Shown: positions 42,601 through 50,758 of the stretch, piece by piece
Layout: every line of letters starts with the position of its first letter
Numbering within the stretch: position 1 is the stretch's first letter
Assembly: GCF_000190435.1 (NCBI RefSeq)
Contig: NC_015152.1
Span: forward strand, 502,458-566,457
Length of the DNA stretch: 64,000 nt
Source: Sphaerochaeta globosa str. Buddy
GTDB lineage: Bacteria; Spirochaetota; Spirochaetia; Sphaerochaetales; Sphaerochaetaceae
Reading direction: 5' to 3'
Notes under the pieces: generated by a model
Database searches by the model: none
What the model was told of the DNA's origin: nothing
Seen by the model: only the letters and a program-made list of their open reading frames with translations
Translations under genes and position numbers: made by a program

Positions 42601-42629
42601 ACTATACGACAGCAAGTAATCAAAGGCAA
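42601..42629 (-). promoter_or_regulatory. Promoter giving a leaderless start for the GNAT gene
   Basis: Minus strand TTGCCT (42624-42629), 17 nt, TATAGT (42601-42606, 5/6); +1 is the A of ATG 42594. Confidence 0.6.
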
Positions 42630-42653
42630 TTGTCTGGTATTCGTGGGATTTAT

Positions 42654-42682
42654 TTGACCAATCGATTTTTACCCCCTATGAT
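42654..42682 (+). promoter_or_regulatory. Promoter of oadB-oadG
   Basis: TTGACC (42654-42659), exactly 17 nt, TATGAT (42677-42682); start about 42689, leader about 69 nt with GGAGG before oadB. Confidence 0.75.
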
Positions 42683-42757
42683 GAACCCTGTTGGGGGAGC
42701 TTCATTGCCATCGTGCGAAGTCAACTTCTTCCCCTATTTCTTTTCTGGAGGTTCACT

Positions 42758-43894
42758 ATGGACTTCTTGTTGGACGGACTGCTCGCCACTACCTGGAAGC
42801 AACTGGTAATGTTTGGTGTTGGCAGCCTTCTCATCTATCTTGCAATTGCAAAGAAACTCGAACCCTCACTGTTGCTTCCCATGGGATTCGGAGCGATTCT
42901 GGTCAATCTGCCGTTCAGCGGTGCTGTAACGCAGATGATGACAGGCATTGGTGAAGTCCCAGGCATTCTTGACTGGCTCTTCCACTTTGGCATCGAGGCT
43001 GCAGAGGCTATGCCGCTGTTGCTGTTCATTGGCATTGGAGCGATGATTGACTTTGGCCCGCTGTTGGCCAACCCCAAGCTCATTCTCTTCGGTGCTGCTG
43101 CCCAGTGGGGTATTTTTGCCACGATCAGCTTGGCAACCCTCATGGGATTCAGCCTGGTCGATGCTGCTTCCATCGGTATTATCGGGGCTGCCGACGGACC
43201 GACGTCCATTCTGGTCTCCCAAGTATTGGGTAGTACCTACATTGGACCCATCGCCATTGCCGCTTACTCGTATATGGCATTGGTTCCAATCATCCAACCC
43301 TTTGCGATCAAATTGGTGACAACCAAGAAAGAGCGGATGATCAGAATGCCGTACAATCCACGTTCGGTCTCAAAGCGTTCCAAAATTCTCTTTCCTATTA
43401 TTGTTACCATCGTTTCAGGCTATGTTGCTCCGGCTTCCGTTTCGCTGGTCGGCATGCTGATGTTCGGCAACCTCATCCGTGAGTGCACGGTATTGGATAC
43501 TTTGTCCACTGCGGCCCAGACGGTACTGGTAAACCTGGTAACCCTGCTGCTTGGTATCACTATTGCATCCACCATGAAGGCTGATGCCTTCGTAACCGTG
43601 CAAACGGTCATGATCATGGGCTTGGGATTGTTGGCTTTCGTGTTCGATACCATCGCAGGTGTTCTGTTTGCCAAGGTCCTGAACCTGTTTGTAAAACAGA
43701 AGGTAAACCCGATGATAGGGGCTGCCGGAATTTCAGCATTCCCGATGTCAGCCCGCGTCATCCAGAGAATGGGACAGCAGGCTGATCCTCAGAATCACCT
43801 GTTGATGCACGCAGTCGGGGCGAACGTAGCCGGTCAGATCGCCTCGGTCATTGCCGGTGGTGTTATCCTGGGCTTGGTCCCAGGCCTATTGTAA
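42758..43894 (+). CDS. oadB: Sodium-translocating decarboxylase beta subunit
   Basis: 378 residues, hydrophobic, with the OadB/GcdB/MmdB hallmark GAADGPTSILVSQVLG containing the Asp needed for Na+ transport, and the C-terminal AGISAFPMSARVIQRMG and HAVGANVAGQI regions. This subunit decarboxylates carboxybiotin and pumps Na+ out. Strong SD GGAGG. The gene is followed by a short oadG, but no carboxyltransferase (alpha) or biotin-carrier gene lies nearby, so the complex must borrow them from elsewhere. Confidence 0.9.
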   Translation: MDFLLDGLLATTWKQLVMFGVGSLLIYLAIAKKLEPSLLLPMGFGAILVNLPFSGAVTQMMTGIGEVPGILDWLFHFGIEAAEAMPLLLFIGIGAMIDFGPLLANPKLILFGAAAQWGIFATISLATLMGFSLVDAASIGIIGAADGPTSILVSQVLGSTYIGPIAIAAYSYMALVPIIQPFAIKLVTTKKERMIRMPYNPRSVSKRSKILFPIIVTIVSGYVAPASVSLVGMLMFGNLIRECTVLDTLSTAAQTVLVNLVTLLLGITIASTMKADAFVTVQTVMIMGLGLLAFVFDTIAGVLFAKVLNLFVKQKVNPMIGAAGISAFPMSARVIQRMGQQADPQNHLLMHAVGANVAGQIASVIAGGVILGLVPGLL

Positions 43895-43909
43895 GGGAGG
43901 GGGTGGTAT

Positions 43910-44035
43910 ATGGACACGGTGTTTGGCAAATCGCTGACCCTCATGGCACAAGGGATGGTGGGCATTTTTGTTGTAATTCTCATTATCTTTTTTGTGCTGT
44001 TGGTTTTGGGAAAAAGTAAGAAAGTAAAAGAGTAA
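43910..44035 (+). CDS. oadG: Very short OadG-like gamma subunit
   Basis: 41 residues: MDTVFGKSLTLMAQGMVG, one membrane helix of about 18 hydrophobic residues, then LGKSKKVKE. The N-terminal amphipathic stretch ending in GMxG before the helix is the pattern of OadG proteins, which assemble the Na+ pump. It lacks the longer cytoplasmic tail that binds zinc and the alpha subunit in well-known members (about 80 residues). SD GGAGG lies about 11 nt before the ATG; the gene starts 15 nt after oadB. Confidence 0.75.
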   Translation: MDTVFGKSLTLMAQGMVGIFVVILIIFFVLLVLGKSKKVKE

Positions 44036-44041
44036 GGTAGC

Positions 44042-44073
44042 AAAGGAGGAGGTAGCAATATTCCCCCTCCTTT
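44042..44073 (+). other. Stem-loop after oadG
   Basis: AAAGGAGG ... CCTCCTTT, 8-bp stem extended inward by GG/CC pairs, 6 nt after the oadG stop; no U tract. Possible terminator. Beyond it, two copies of ATATCGATA (about 44083-44107) lie upstream of the GntR gene. Confidence 0.5.
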
Positions 44074-44142
44074 AGCCTATATCGATACAGTAATATCGAT
44101 ATATTTATACGCTATAAGCATTTTGTAATAAAAAGTTGTTGA

Positions 44143-44197
44143 CATCCCCAACTTGTATGATAACCTATGAGTATCGAGACCAAGGGGGTTGGGGATG
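44143..44197 (+). promoter_or_regulatory. GntR leader: inverted repeat CATCCCCAAC / GTTGGGGATG and half-site
   Basis: Arms at 44143-44152 and 44188-44197 are perfectly complementary; the right arm contains the gntR start codon and part of its ribosome site. Between them lies TTGTATGATAAC (44153-44164), similar to the half-sites before tctC. TTGACA (44139-44144) and TATGAT (44156-44161) are both present but only 11 nt apart, so the exact promoter is unclear. Confidence 0.5.
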
Positions 44198-44902
44198 CCG
44201 GGACACAGTACCATGAAAATTGTCAAGTCGCAAAAAGTATCCGCCCAGGTCTACGATCAATTGCTTGAACGCATTAAGAACCACAAATGGGATGAGGGAA
44301 CCAAGCTTCCCTCCGAAAACGAGCTTCGCCTTGAAATGGGCGTGAGCCGTATCAGCATTCGAGAAGCCATGCAGAAGTTGACCGCCCTCGGAATAGTGGA
44401 AACACGCCAGGGAGAAGGGTCCTTCGTCAAGAAGGTCACCAGCGACAGCTATAGGGACATGATGCTTCCGATGTTCATGATCAACAAGAATTCGCTTGAG
44501 GAAATCCTCGAGTATCGTATGGTGATGGAGGTAGGGGCAACAGAAATTGCCGCAAATCGCATCACCGCTTCTGAGTTGGCTGAGTTGGAAGCCATCGTAG
44601 TGCGTATGGAACAGAATGATAACGATGTGAAGACCTTTTCACATGACGACATTCTTTTTCATATGGCCATCTCGAAGGCAACCAAGAATCAGATGTTGAT
44701 AAATGTTTCCTTGTTTATGCAGGACTTGCTTGCAGCAAGCATGGAATCCATTGTTACCCATTTGGGCATGAAGGACGGAAAATACTTTCACCGTCTTATC
44801 CTGGAAGAAATGAAAAAAGGGAACAGGGCAGGGGCGGTAGAAGCGATGCGAGAGCATGTAGCTAAGACTGTTGACCGGGTTTCTGAGCTCTCAGAGCTCT
44901 AG
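44195..44902 (+). CDS. GntR-family regulator with FCD domain, of the tct/catabolic operon
   Basis: 235 residues. Winged HTH at about 10-80 (LPSENELRLEMGVSRISIREA is its core, then VETRQGEGSFVKK as wing) and an FCD domain with histidines in DDILFHMAISKA and MREHVAKTVDR. Such regulators bind sugar acids or other carboxylates. ATG 44195 is preceded by AAGGGGG. It stands just upstream of tctC and shares a TTGTnTnAT half-site with that promoter, so it most likely controls the whole 45-53 kb operon. Confidence 0.88.
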   Translation: MPGHSTMKIVKSQKVSAQVYDQLLERIKNHKWDEGTKLPSENELRLEMGVSRISIREAMQKLTALGIVETRQGEGSFVKKVTSDSYRDMMLPMFMINKNSLEEILEYRMVMEVGATEIAANRITASELAELEAIVVRMEQNDNDVKTFSHDDILFHMAISKATKNQMLINVSLFMQDLLAASMESIVTHLGMKDGKYFHRLILEEMKKGNRAGAVEAMREHVAKTVDRVSELSEL

Positions 44903-44928
44903 GTACGATGTACAGATACTGTTAACTG

Positions 44929-44964
44929 TTGTCTTATAGCTAATTGCGATAACTCATAAGACAA
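44929..44964. promoter_or_regulatory. Operator candidate: TTGTCTTAT-N18-ATAAGACAA
   Basis: Perfect 9-bp inverted repeat between gntR and tctC. Each arm resembles TTGTATGAT in the gntR promoter, so it is a likely binding site for that GntR protein. The tctC -10/-35 cannot be assigned with confidence. Confidence 0.6.
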
Positions 44965-45026
44965 CTTACAACTGACTAATAATCTTATGGCTTGTGCCAT
45001 GGAATATAAAAAAGGAGATTTTTGTT

Positions 45027-46097
45027 ATGAAGAGAAACAAGATTCTGGTCGTATTGTGCATCCTGATGGTTGCCGCCTCTTTCCTGTTTGCCCAGGCAAC
45101 CGGTGAGACCGCCAACGTGAAAGTGTGGCCGAAAACCCAGCCGGTGGTGTATGTCGGATTCGGAGCCGGCGGTGGTACCGATACTGCTGTTCGCCCTGTC
45201 ATCGCAAAGATGGAAGAGTACCTTGGTGAAACCATCAACGTGGTAAATCAGGCTGGAGCTGCTTCTGCTGTTGCTGCAAATACGGTTATGTACACCAAAG
45301 CGCACGACGGTTATAGCATGTTTGCAACCGGTAGCGCCCCGATTTCCGGTTTCCGCGTAATGGGCACCAGTGAAACTTACTGGGCCGACTGGGCTTCCTT
45401 CCACCCCTACATGGGAGCAGCTGCCCTGGTCGTTCGCACCGATTCCAAAATCCAGACCTATGACGAAGCAATTGCCTACTTGAAGAGCAAGAAAGTCAAC
45501 TTCGCCATCAGCGGATTTGGTGTTGGTCCCCACGTTCTGTTCGAAGCTGTTCGTGATATCGCCGGTATCGCAGCACCCAACTACATGACCGCTGGTTCCT
45601 GCCGTCAGGCCGGTATCAACGTAATTGCTGGTGATGCAGAGATTTCCATGGCAACCTTCAGCTCGGTTATCGACTTTATCAAGGCTGGACAGCTCCGTGC
45701 TCTTGCTATTACTGATACCAAGGACTATACCGATTTCGGTCTGAATATTCCTTCTATCACCAAAGTGCAGAAGAATGCTGAGAACATCCCCTTGCTCAGT
45801 GAGACATGGCCGATTTTGATCCCCCGCGATGCTCCCAAGGCTGTTGTTGACAAGTTGACCGAAGCTTTCTACTGGGCCGTCAAGCAACCCACCATTGTTG
45901 ACTATGCAAAGAATCAGGGGCTCGTAATCGCTGGCTACGCCGGTGAAGATGCAGACAAGTTCCTTGCCATCCAGGAAGCTGGTTATGCTTGGACTCTGCA
46001 GGGCGTTGGCTCGACTACCGTGAGCCCGGAGAAACTTGGCATTCCCAAGCTTGCTGATTTCAACTGGGAAGTTGCAAAGCAGAAGATCAAGAAATAA
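45027..46097 (+). CDS. tctC: Tripartite tricarboxylate transporter binding protein TctC
   Basis: 356 residues with a signal peptide (MKRNKILVVLCILMVAASF, cleavage near FAQ). TctC/Bug family pattern: YVGFGAGGGTDTAVRPV with the first ligand loop, INVVNQAGAASAVAANTV, and GSCRQAGINVIAGD. Bug proteins bind small carboxylates. SD AAGGAG before ATG 45027. First gene of a nine-gene run with only one stem-loop break after it. Confidence 0.88.
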   Translation: MKRNKILVVLCILMVAASFLFAQATGETANVKVWPKTQPVVYVGFGAGGGTDTAVRPVIAKMEEYLGETINVVNQAGAASAVAANTVMYTKAHDGYSMFATGSAPISGFRVMGTSETYWADWASFHPYMGAAALVVRTDSKIQTYDEAIAYLKSKKVNFAISGFGVGPHVLFEAVRDIAGIAAPNYMTAGSCRQAGINVIAGDAEISMATFSSVIDFIKAGQLRALAITDTKDYTDFGLNIPSITKVQKNAENIPLLSETWPILIPRDAPKAVVDKLTEAFYWAVKQPTIVDYAKNQGLVIAGYAGEDADKFLAIQEAGYAWTLQGVGSTTVSPEKLGIPKLADFNWEVAKQKIKK

Positions 46098-46106
46098 GGA
46101 AGTGTT

Positions 46107-46132
46107 CGGGAGGTGGGGTTTCCCATCTCCCG
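46107..46132 (+). other. Stem-loop between tctC and tctB
   Basis: CGGGAGGTGGG-N4-CCCATCTCCCG, 11-bp stem with one G-T pair, followed by CTTTCT. Same position and similar GGGAG core as the stem-loops after the other binding-protein genes. Confidence 0.75.
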
Positions 46133-46153
46133 CTTTCTAGAAAGGGTAGTTGC

Positions 46154-46639
46154 ATGAGCCAGAAAATTAAAACGACAACGTCCGATCTCATCATGAGTGT
46201 CATACTCATTGTATTCGGAATCTATCTCATTATCGAAGCACTTGGGATGAAAGTGTTCAATACCTTCCTTGATGCACCGGGATTTTTCCCGTTGATCCTG
46301 GGATTCATCTTTATTGCATTCGGTCTCCTTATGCTCAATGGTGCTTTACGGGGTGGTAGTGTACAGGCCGCCAAGGCAACCTTTACCAAGGATAGTCTGA
46401 CAACGCTTTTTTTGAATAGCCAGACCAAGCGCGTAGTGATCCTCACGTTCTTCATGGTGGTGTATATTTATGGGCTTATTGGAAAGGTTCACTTTTCCAT
46501 TGCCACCTTCCTCTATCTGTTTGTGACCTTTTTTTATCTCAAATCCACGACGTTGGTGAAGAATATCATCATATCAGCAATCTCTGCATTGGTTATCGGT
46601 GCAGTCTTCCAGTACGTCTTTAAAATTCCTCTTCCTTAA
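46154..46639 (+). CDS. tctB: Tripartite tricarboxylate transporter small subunit TctB
   Basis: 161 residues with four membrane segments, starting MSQKIKTTTSDLIMSVILIV and with DAPGFFPLILGFIFIAFGL, the characteristic pxFFP stretch of TctB. Pairs with TctA. SD AAAGGG before ATG 46154. Confidence 0.85.
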   Translation: MSQKIKTTTSDLIMSVILIVFGIYLIIEALGMKVFNTFLDAPGFFPLILGFIFIAFGLLMLNGALRGGSVQAAKATFTKDSLTTLFLNSQTKRVVILTFFMVVYIYGLIGKVHFSIATFLYLFVTFFYLKSTTLVKNIIISAISALVIGAVFQYVFKIPLP

Positions 46640-46652
46640 GGTAGGAGAACTT

Positions 46653-48170
46653 ATGTTTGAAGCACTATCTTTGCAATTTGCCCTGTTCGGATCTGCAGCT
46701 GCGCAAGCGTTTGCGTTCCCCCAGGTATTTGTAACAATGATCGCCACGATAGCCGGGATTGTTGTCGGAGCTATTCCAGGGCTTACGGCAACAATGGCAC
46801 TCGCACTTCTGATCAACTTGACGTACTCCATGCAACTGCCGGTTGCCGTGGCCTTCCTCTTGGGAGTCTATGTCGGAGCCGTCATGGGTGGCTGTTACTC
46901 CGCCATCATGATCAACATTCCTGGAACACCCTCTGCAGCGGCGACTGCATTGGATGGATTCATCCTTGCCAAGCAAGGCCATGGCGGCCAAGCCATCGGC
47001 GTTGGTGTCATCGCTTCGTTTATTGGATCGTTGTTCTCCATCGTCATCCTTATTTTCCTCACTCCGTTTCTCTACAAGATTGCCTTGAAGTTCGGCCAGT
47101 GGGAATATTTCCTGATTTCTGTGTTTGGTATTATGATTTGTGGAAACCTTTCAACGCAAAGTACGCCGATCAAGGGGTGGATCGTCGGCTTCCTTGGCTT
47201 CTTTACTGCCATGATAGGCTTGGATGCAGTGTATGCATTCCCACGCTTTACCTATGGCAGCTACAGCCTGATGGGAGGTATCTCCCTCATTCCAGCCCTC
47301 ATAGGTGTATTCGGTATCTCTGAGATTCTCTCTGTGTTGCAGGAAGATATTCCTTACTCGATAGAAACTCAGCTCGGCAGGGTGCTCCCGACCAAGAATA
47401 TCGTCAAGGATATCGTGCATACTGCAGTACGTTCCGGCCTGATCGGCTGTGGCATCGGTGCCGTCCCTGGTGCTGGTGAAGATATTGCCGCTTGGGTCTC
47501 CTACGATGTCGGTAAGCGGCGAAGCAAGAAAGGCCATCTGTTCGGGAAGGGCTGTTATGAGGGATTGGCTTCGGCTGAAACGGCAAACAATGCTTGTGTC
47601 GGTGGTGCCATGATTCCTCTGCTTACGCTTGCCATTCCAGGCTCGCCACCGGCAGCCATGTTCCTCGCCGCCATTTGGTTGCACGGAATCAAGCCCGGTC
47701 CGATGCTGGCCTTGGAATCTCCTGATTTCCTCTACTTGACTGCAATAACCTTGACTATTGCCACTTTCTCGATGCTGGTATTCGGTCTTGCTTTGGTAAA
47801 GCCCATGGTTAAGATTTTGAAGATCAATCGTAAGATCCTCATGCCTATCATCGTGCCATTGACGGTCATTGGTGCCTATGCAGGCAATGTGAATAGCTTT
47901 GATATCGGTGTTATGTTTGTCTTTGGTATCCTGGGCTACATCCTGCGCAAGCTTAACTATCCCATGGCTCCCTTGGTGCTCGGCATCATTCTTGGACCTA
48001 CGGCAGACATCAGCTTCCGTCAGGCTCTGATGCAGGGACAGGGTTCGATCATCCCGCTTTTGGGACGACCGGTCGGTATCGTTCTTATGCTCGCCATCAT
48101 TTGGATTTTGTTTTCCGGCGTACGGAACAGTCGGGTAGCTAAGGACATGACCAGTCCAAGTGCTGGTTGA
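46653..48170 (+). CDS. tctA: Tripartite tricarboxylate transporter large subunit TctA
   Basis: 505 residues, about eleven to twelve membrane helices. TctA signatures: VVGAIPGLTATMALALL, YSAIMINIPGTPSAAATALDG, GAVPGAGEDIAAWVSYD and LTLAIPGSPPAAMFLAA; the two PGxxx loops form the substrate path. SD TAGGAG before ATG 46653. The next gene starts 14 nt on. Confidence 0.92.
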   Translation: MFEALSLQFALFGSAAAQAFAFPQVFVTMIATIAGIVVGAIPGLTATMALALLINLTYSMQLPVAVAFLLGVYVGAVMGGCYSAIMINIPGTPSAAATALDGFILAKQGHGGQAIGVGVIASFIGSLFSIVILIFLTPFLYKIALKFGQWEYFLISVFGIMICGNLSTQSTPIKGWIVGFLGFFTAMIGLDAVYAFPRFTYGSYSLMGGISLIPALIGVFGISEILSVLQEDIPYSIETQLGRVLPTKNIVKDIVHTAVRSGLIGCGIGAVPGAGEDIAAWVSYDVGKRRSKKGHLFGKGCYEGLASAETANNACVGGAMIPLLTLAIPGSPPAAMFLAAIWLHGIKPGPMLALESPDFLYLTAITLTIATFSMLVFGLALVKPMVKILKINRKILMPIIVPLTVIGAYAGNVNSFDIGVMFVFGILGYILRKLNYPMAPLVLGIILGPTADISFRQALMQGQGSIIPLLGRPVGIVLMLAIIWILFSGVRNSRVAKDMTSPSAG

Positions 48171-48184
48171 GAAGGAGAGCGGGT

Positions 48185-48937
48185 GTGAACGTACAAAATA
48201 AAGTCATCCTGGTCACCGGCGGAGCCGGTGGACTGGGAGCTGAAATGGTGGAACTTCTCTGCAGAAACGGGGCGAGGCTCTATATTCTGGACTTGGATGT
48301 GCAAAAGGGTGAAGCCTTGCAGGCTCAGATGAGACAACTGTCGTATAGTGCGACGTTCCTCAAGCTGGACCTTACCAGTGAGCAAGCCTGGCAGGAAGTC
48401 ATTGCCCAAATCGTAACGGAAGCAGGAAGAATCGACGTCCTGGTGAACAATGCAGGCATCAACATCCGAAAGCCCATCGAAGAGATGAACTTCTCTGAGT
48501 TCAATACCATGATGTCAGTCAATGTGGGGAGCGTGTTCTTGGGAACGAAATACGTGCTGCCGGTAATGCGGAAGCAGGGCGGCGGGGCTATCATCAATAC
48601 TTCCTCGGTCTGCGGCCTCATTGGTCATCGCTATACGCCGGAGGCTTACACCACCAGCAAGGGTGCGGTGACGCTGCTGACCAAAGCAATCGCCAGCCGG
48701 TACGGACACGAAAACATTCGCTGCAACTCGATCCACCCGAGCACCGTCGACACCCCGTTGGTGCAACAGATGTTCAAGGATCCGATCAAGAAGCAGCAGC
48801 GCCTTGATGAGGTGCCGCTGGGACGGCTTGCAACAGCGAGCGATGTCGCCAATGCAGTATTGTATCTGGCCAGCGAAGAAGCCTCCTTCATCAACGGGAT
48901 CGCCCTGCCGGTGGACGGCGGAGTCACCTGTTGCTAA
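48185..48937 (+). CDS. Short-chain dehydrogenase/reductase, first of two in the tct operon
   Basis: 250 residues. NAD(P) loop TGGAGGLGAE, NNAGIN, Ser in NTSSVCGL, Tyr-x3-Lys in AYTTSKGAV, and NGIALPVDGGVTCC. The substrate is probably a sugar alcohol, sugar acid or related hydroxy compound brought in by TctABC. Start is GTG 48185 with AAGGAG 7 nt upstream, overlapping no gene. Co-transcribed with transketolase genes 26 nt on. Confidence 0.87.
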   Translation: MNVQNKVILVTGGAGGLGAEMVELLCRNGARLYILDLDVQKGEALQAQMRQLSYSATFLKLDLTSEQAWQEVIAQIVTEAGRIDVLVNNAGINIRKPIEEMNFSEFNTMMSVNVGSVFLGTKYVLPVMRKQGGGAIINTSSVCGLIGHRYTPEAYTTSKGAVTLLTKAIASRYGHENIRCNSIHPSTVDTPLVQQMFKDPIKKQQRLDEVPLGRLATASDVANAVLYLASEEASFINGIALPVDGGVTCC

Positions 48938-48963
48938 GGCAATGAGAGGAGTAGGAGAAAATC

Positions 48964-49812
48964 ATGGAATATTCACAAGAAATCGTAAAGGAACTGAAGC
49001 GCAAAGCGATTCAGGTACGTGCCAATATCCTGGAGATGATACCTCCGGGAAAAGTGGGGCATCTTGGTGGCAGCAGCTCGATAGCGGATGTGATGGCGGC
49101 CCTGTACTTCCACACAATGAAAGTCAGTAGGACCAATCCAAAGGATCCGGGCCGCGATCGTCTAATCATGAGCAAGGGCCATGCGGTGCTGGTCCAATAC
49201 GCCTGCCTTGCAGAGCTGGGGTACTTCGACCGCAGTGAACTGGGTAAGGTGAAAACCTTCAACGGTATGCTGCAGGGACACCCGGACATGGACCGAACCC
49301 CCGGAATCGAGGCCGTTACCGGCTCGCTCGGTCAAGGTTTGTCCGTATCACTGGGCATGGCACTCGGCCTCAGGTTGGACAAGAGCGAAAACCGCGTCTA
49401 TGCAATCCTGGGAGACGGAGAACTTGCCGAGGGGCAGATCTGGGAGGCCGTGATGGCCGCTTCCGTCTATAAGGCGAGCAATCTGTGCGCCATCATCGAC
49501 TGGAACGGGGTGCAGGCAACCAGCACCACCGCCGAAATCTTCCCCATCGCCAATCTGGTGGAGAAGTGGAAGTCCTTTGGCTGGAACGTCATCGAGATCG
49601 ACGGCCATGACATGGTCCAGATCCTGAAAGCCCTCGATGCAGCAAAAGCCTACACCGACGGCCCGACGGCAATCCTTGCCCACACGATCAAGGGAAAATG
49701 CTTCCCCTTCGCAGAAGGAAAGGCGAAATACCACAATGCTGCCATGAACGATGAAGAGTACAAGATTGCATGGCAGTGCATCGAGACCATGAAGCGGGAG
49801 GTAGAGGCATGA
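48964..49812 (+). CDS. Transketolase, N-terminal (TPP-binding) subunit
   Basis: 282 residues: the separately encoded first half of a split transketolase. Seen: GKVGHLGGSSSIADVMAALY, MSKGHAVLVQYACLAELGYF, VTGSLGQGLSVSLGMALG, and the thiamine diphosphate motif GDGELAEGQIWEA ending in IDWN. Most split transketolases have GHPGGS; here it is GHLGGS. Within this operon it likely moves a two-carbon ketol unit from a breakdown intermediate rather than serving the pentose phosphate pathway. Confidence 0.88.
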   Translation: MEYSQEIVKELKRKAIQVRANILEMIPPGKVGHLGGSSSIADVMAALYFHTMKVSRTNPKDPGRDRLIMSKGHAVLVQYACLAELGYFDRSELGKVKTFNGMLQGHPDMDRTPGIEAVTGSLGQGLSVSLGMALGLRLDKSENRVYAILGDGELAEGQIWEAVMAASVYKASNLCAIIDWNGVQATSTTAEIFPIANLVEKWKSFGWNVIEIDGHDMVQILKALDAAKAYTDGPTAILAHTIKGKCFPFAEGKAKYHNAAMNDEEYKIAWQCIETMKREVEA

Positions 49813-50747
49813 GAACGAGTGACAGCTTGAGGAAGACCTACGGGGAGACTTTGGTCGAACTGGGAAAGGATAACAAGAATATCGTATTGATGGAGGCCGA
49901 CCTGGGCAATTCGACGATGAGCAGTCTGTTTGCCGCGGCATACCCCGAGCGGTATTTCCAGATGGGCATCGCCGAGCAGAACATGGCAAGCACGGCAGCT
50001 GGGCTTTCGTTGACGGGCAAGATCCCGTTCATCAACTCATTCGCAGTGTTCGCCTCCGGTCGTGCCTACGACCAGATCCGCTCCTCTATCACCATCGCAA
50101 ACCTGAATGTAAAAATCTGCGGCTCGAGTGCGGGCCTCTCGGACTACGGCGACGGCAAGACCCACCAGAGCATCGACGATATCGCCCTGATGCAGGTGCT
50201 TCCTCACATGACCGTGCTCTCCCCCTGTGATGCAGTGGAGACCGAGCAGATGGTCAAGGCGATGGTTGCAAGCAAGGGACCTGTGTACATCCGTATCAAT
50301 CGCAACGACCTGCCGATCGTGACCAATCCCAATGCCGAGTATCACATCGGTAAGATGACGCAAATCGTTGAGGGAAAAGACGTGGTGGTGTTCGCCACCG
50401 GTATCATGGTGCAGCAGTCGATGGCGGCTGCCGAACTTCTGAAGAAGGAAGGGATCAGCGTCAGGGTAGTCAATGTCAGCACGATCAAGCCGCTGGATAA
50501 GGATGTTCTTTTAGGCTACTGCGACGGTGTGAAAGCTGTGGTGACGGCTGAGGAGCACAGTATTATCGGCGGACTTGGAAGTACCGTTGCAAGCGCCCTG
50601 TCAAAGAGCCGCCTGCCGCTGGAGATTCTTGGAGTCGGTGACTGCTACGGTACGAGTGCCGAGAACTATGACATCCTGCTCAAGCACTACGGCTTGGAGC
50701 CCAAGGATGTGGCGCAGAAAGTCAGAGACGTTCTGGCCGTCAAGTAA
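49809..50747 (+). CDS. Transketolase, C-terminal subunit
   Basis: 312 residues: pyrimidine-binding and C-terminal domains of the split enzyme. Key stretches: MEADLGNSTMSSLF, RYFQMGIAEQNMASTAAGLS with the TPP-activating Glu, DGKTHQSIDDIALM and TAEEHSIIGGLGS. Overlaps the N-terminal subunit gene by 4 bp (ATGA), as expected for a 1:1 complex. Confidence 0.9.
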   Translation: MRTSDSLRKTYGETLVELGKDNKNIVLMEADLGNSTMSSLFAAAYPERYFQMGIAEQNMASTAAGLSLTGKIPFINSFAVFASGRAYDQIRSSITIANLNVKICGSSAGLSDYGDGKTHQSIDDIALMQVLPHMTVLSPCDAVETEQMVKAMVASKGPVYIRINRNDLPIVTNPNAEYHIGKMTQIVEGKDVVVFATGIMVQQSMAAAELLKKEGISVRVVNVSTIKPLDKDVLLGYCDGVKAVVTAEEHSIIGGLGSTVASALSKSRLPLEILGVGDCYGTSAENYDILLKHYGLEPKDVAQKVRDVLAVK

Positions 50748-50758
50748 GGAGAAACACT

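Noticed and set aside
44168-44194. ATG at 44168 as start of GntR
   Set aside because: It is in another reading frame from the GntR protein; ATG 44195 is in frame and has a G-rich SD.
44884-44901. Repeated GAGCTC near the end of gntR as a regulatory element
   Set aside because: It lies in the coding sequence and follows from the repeated Glu-Leu codons of the C-terminus.
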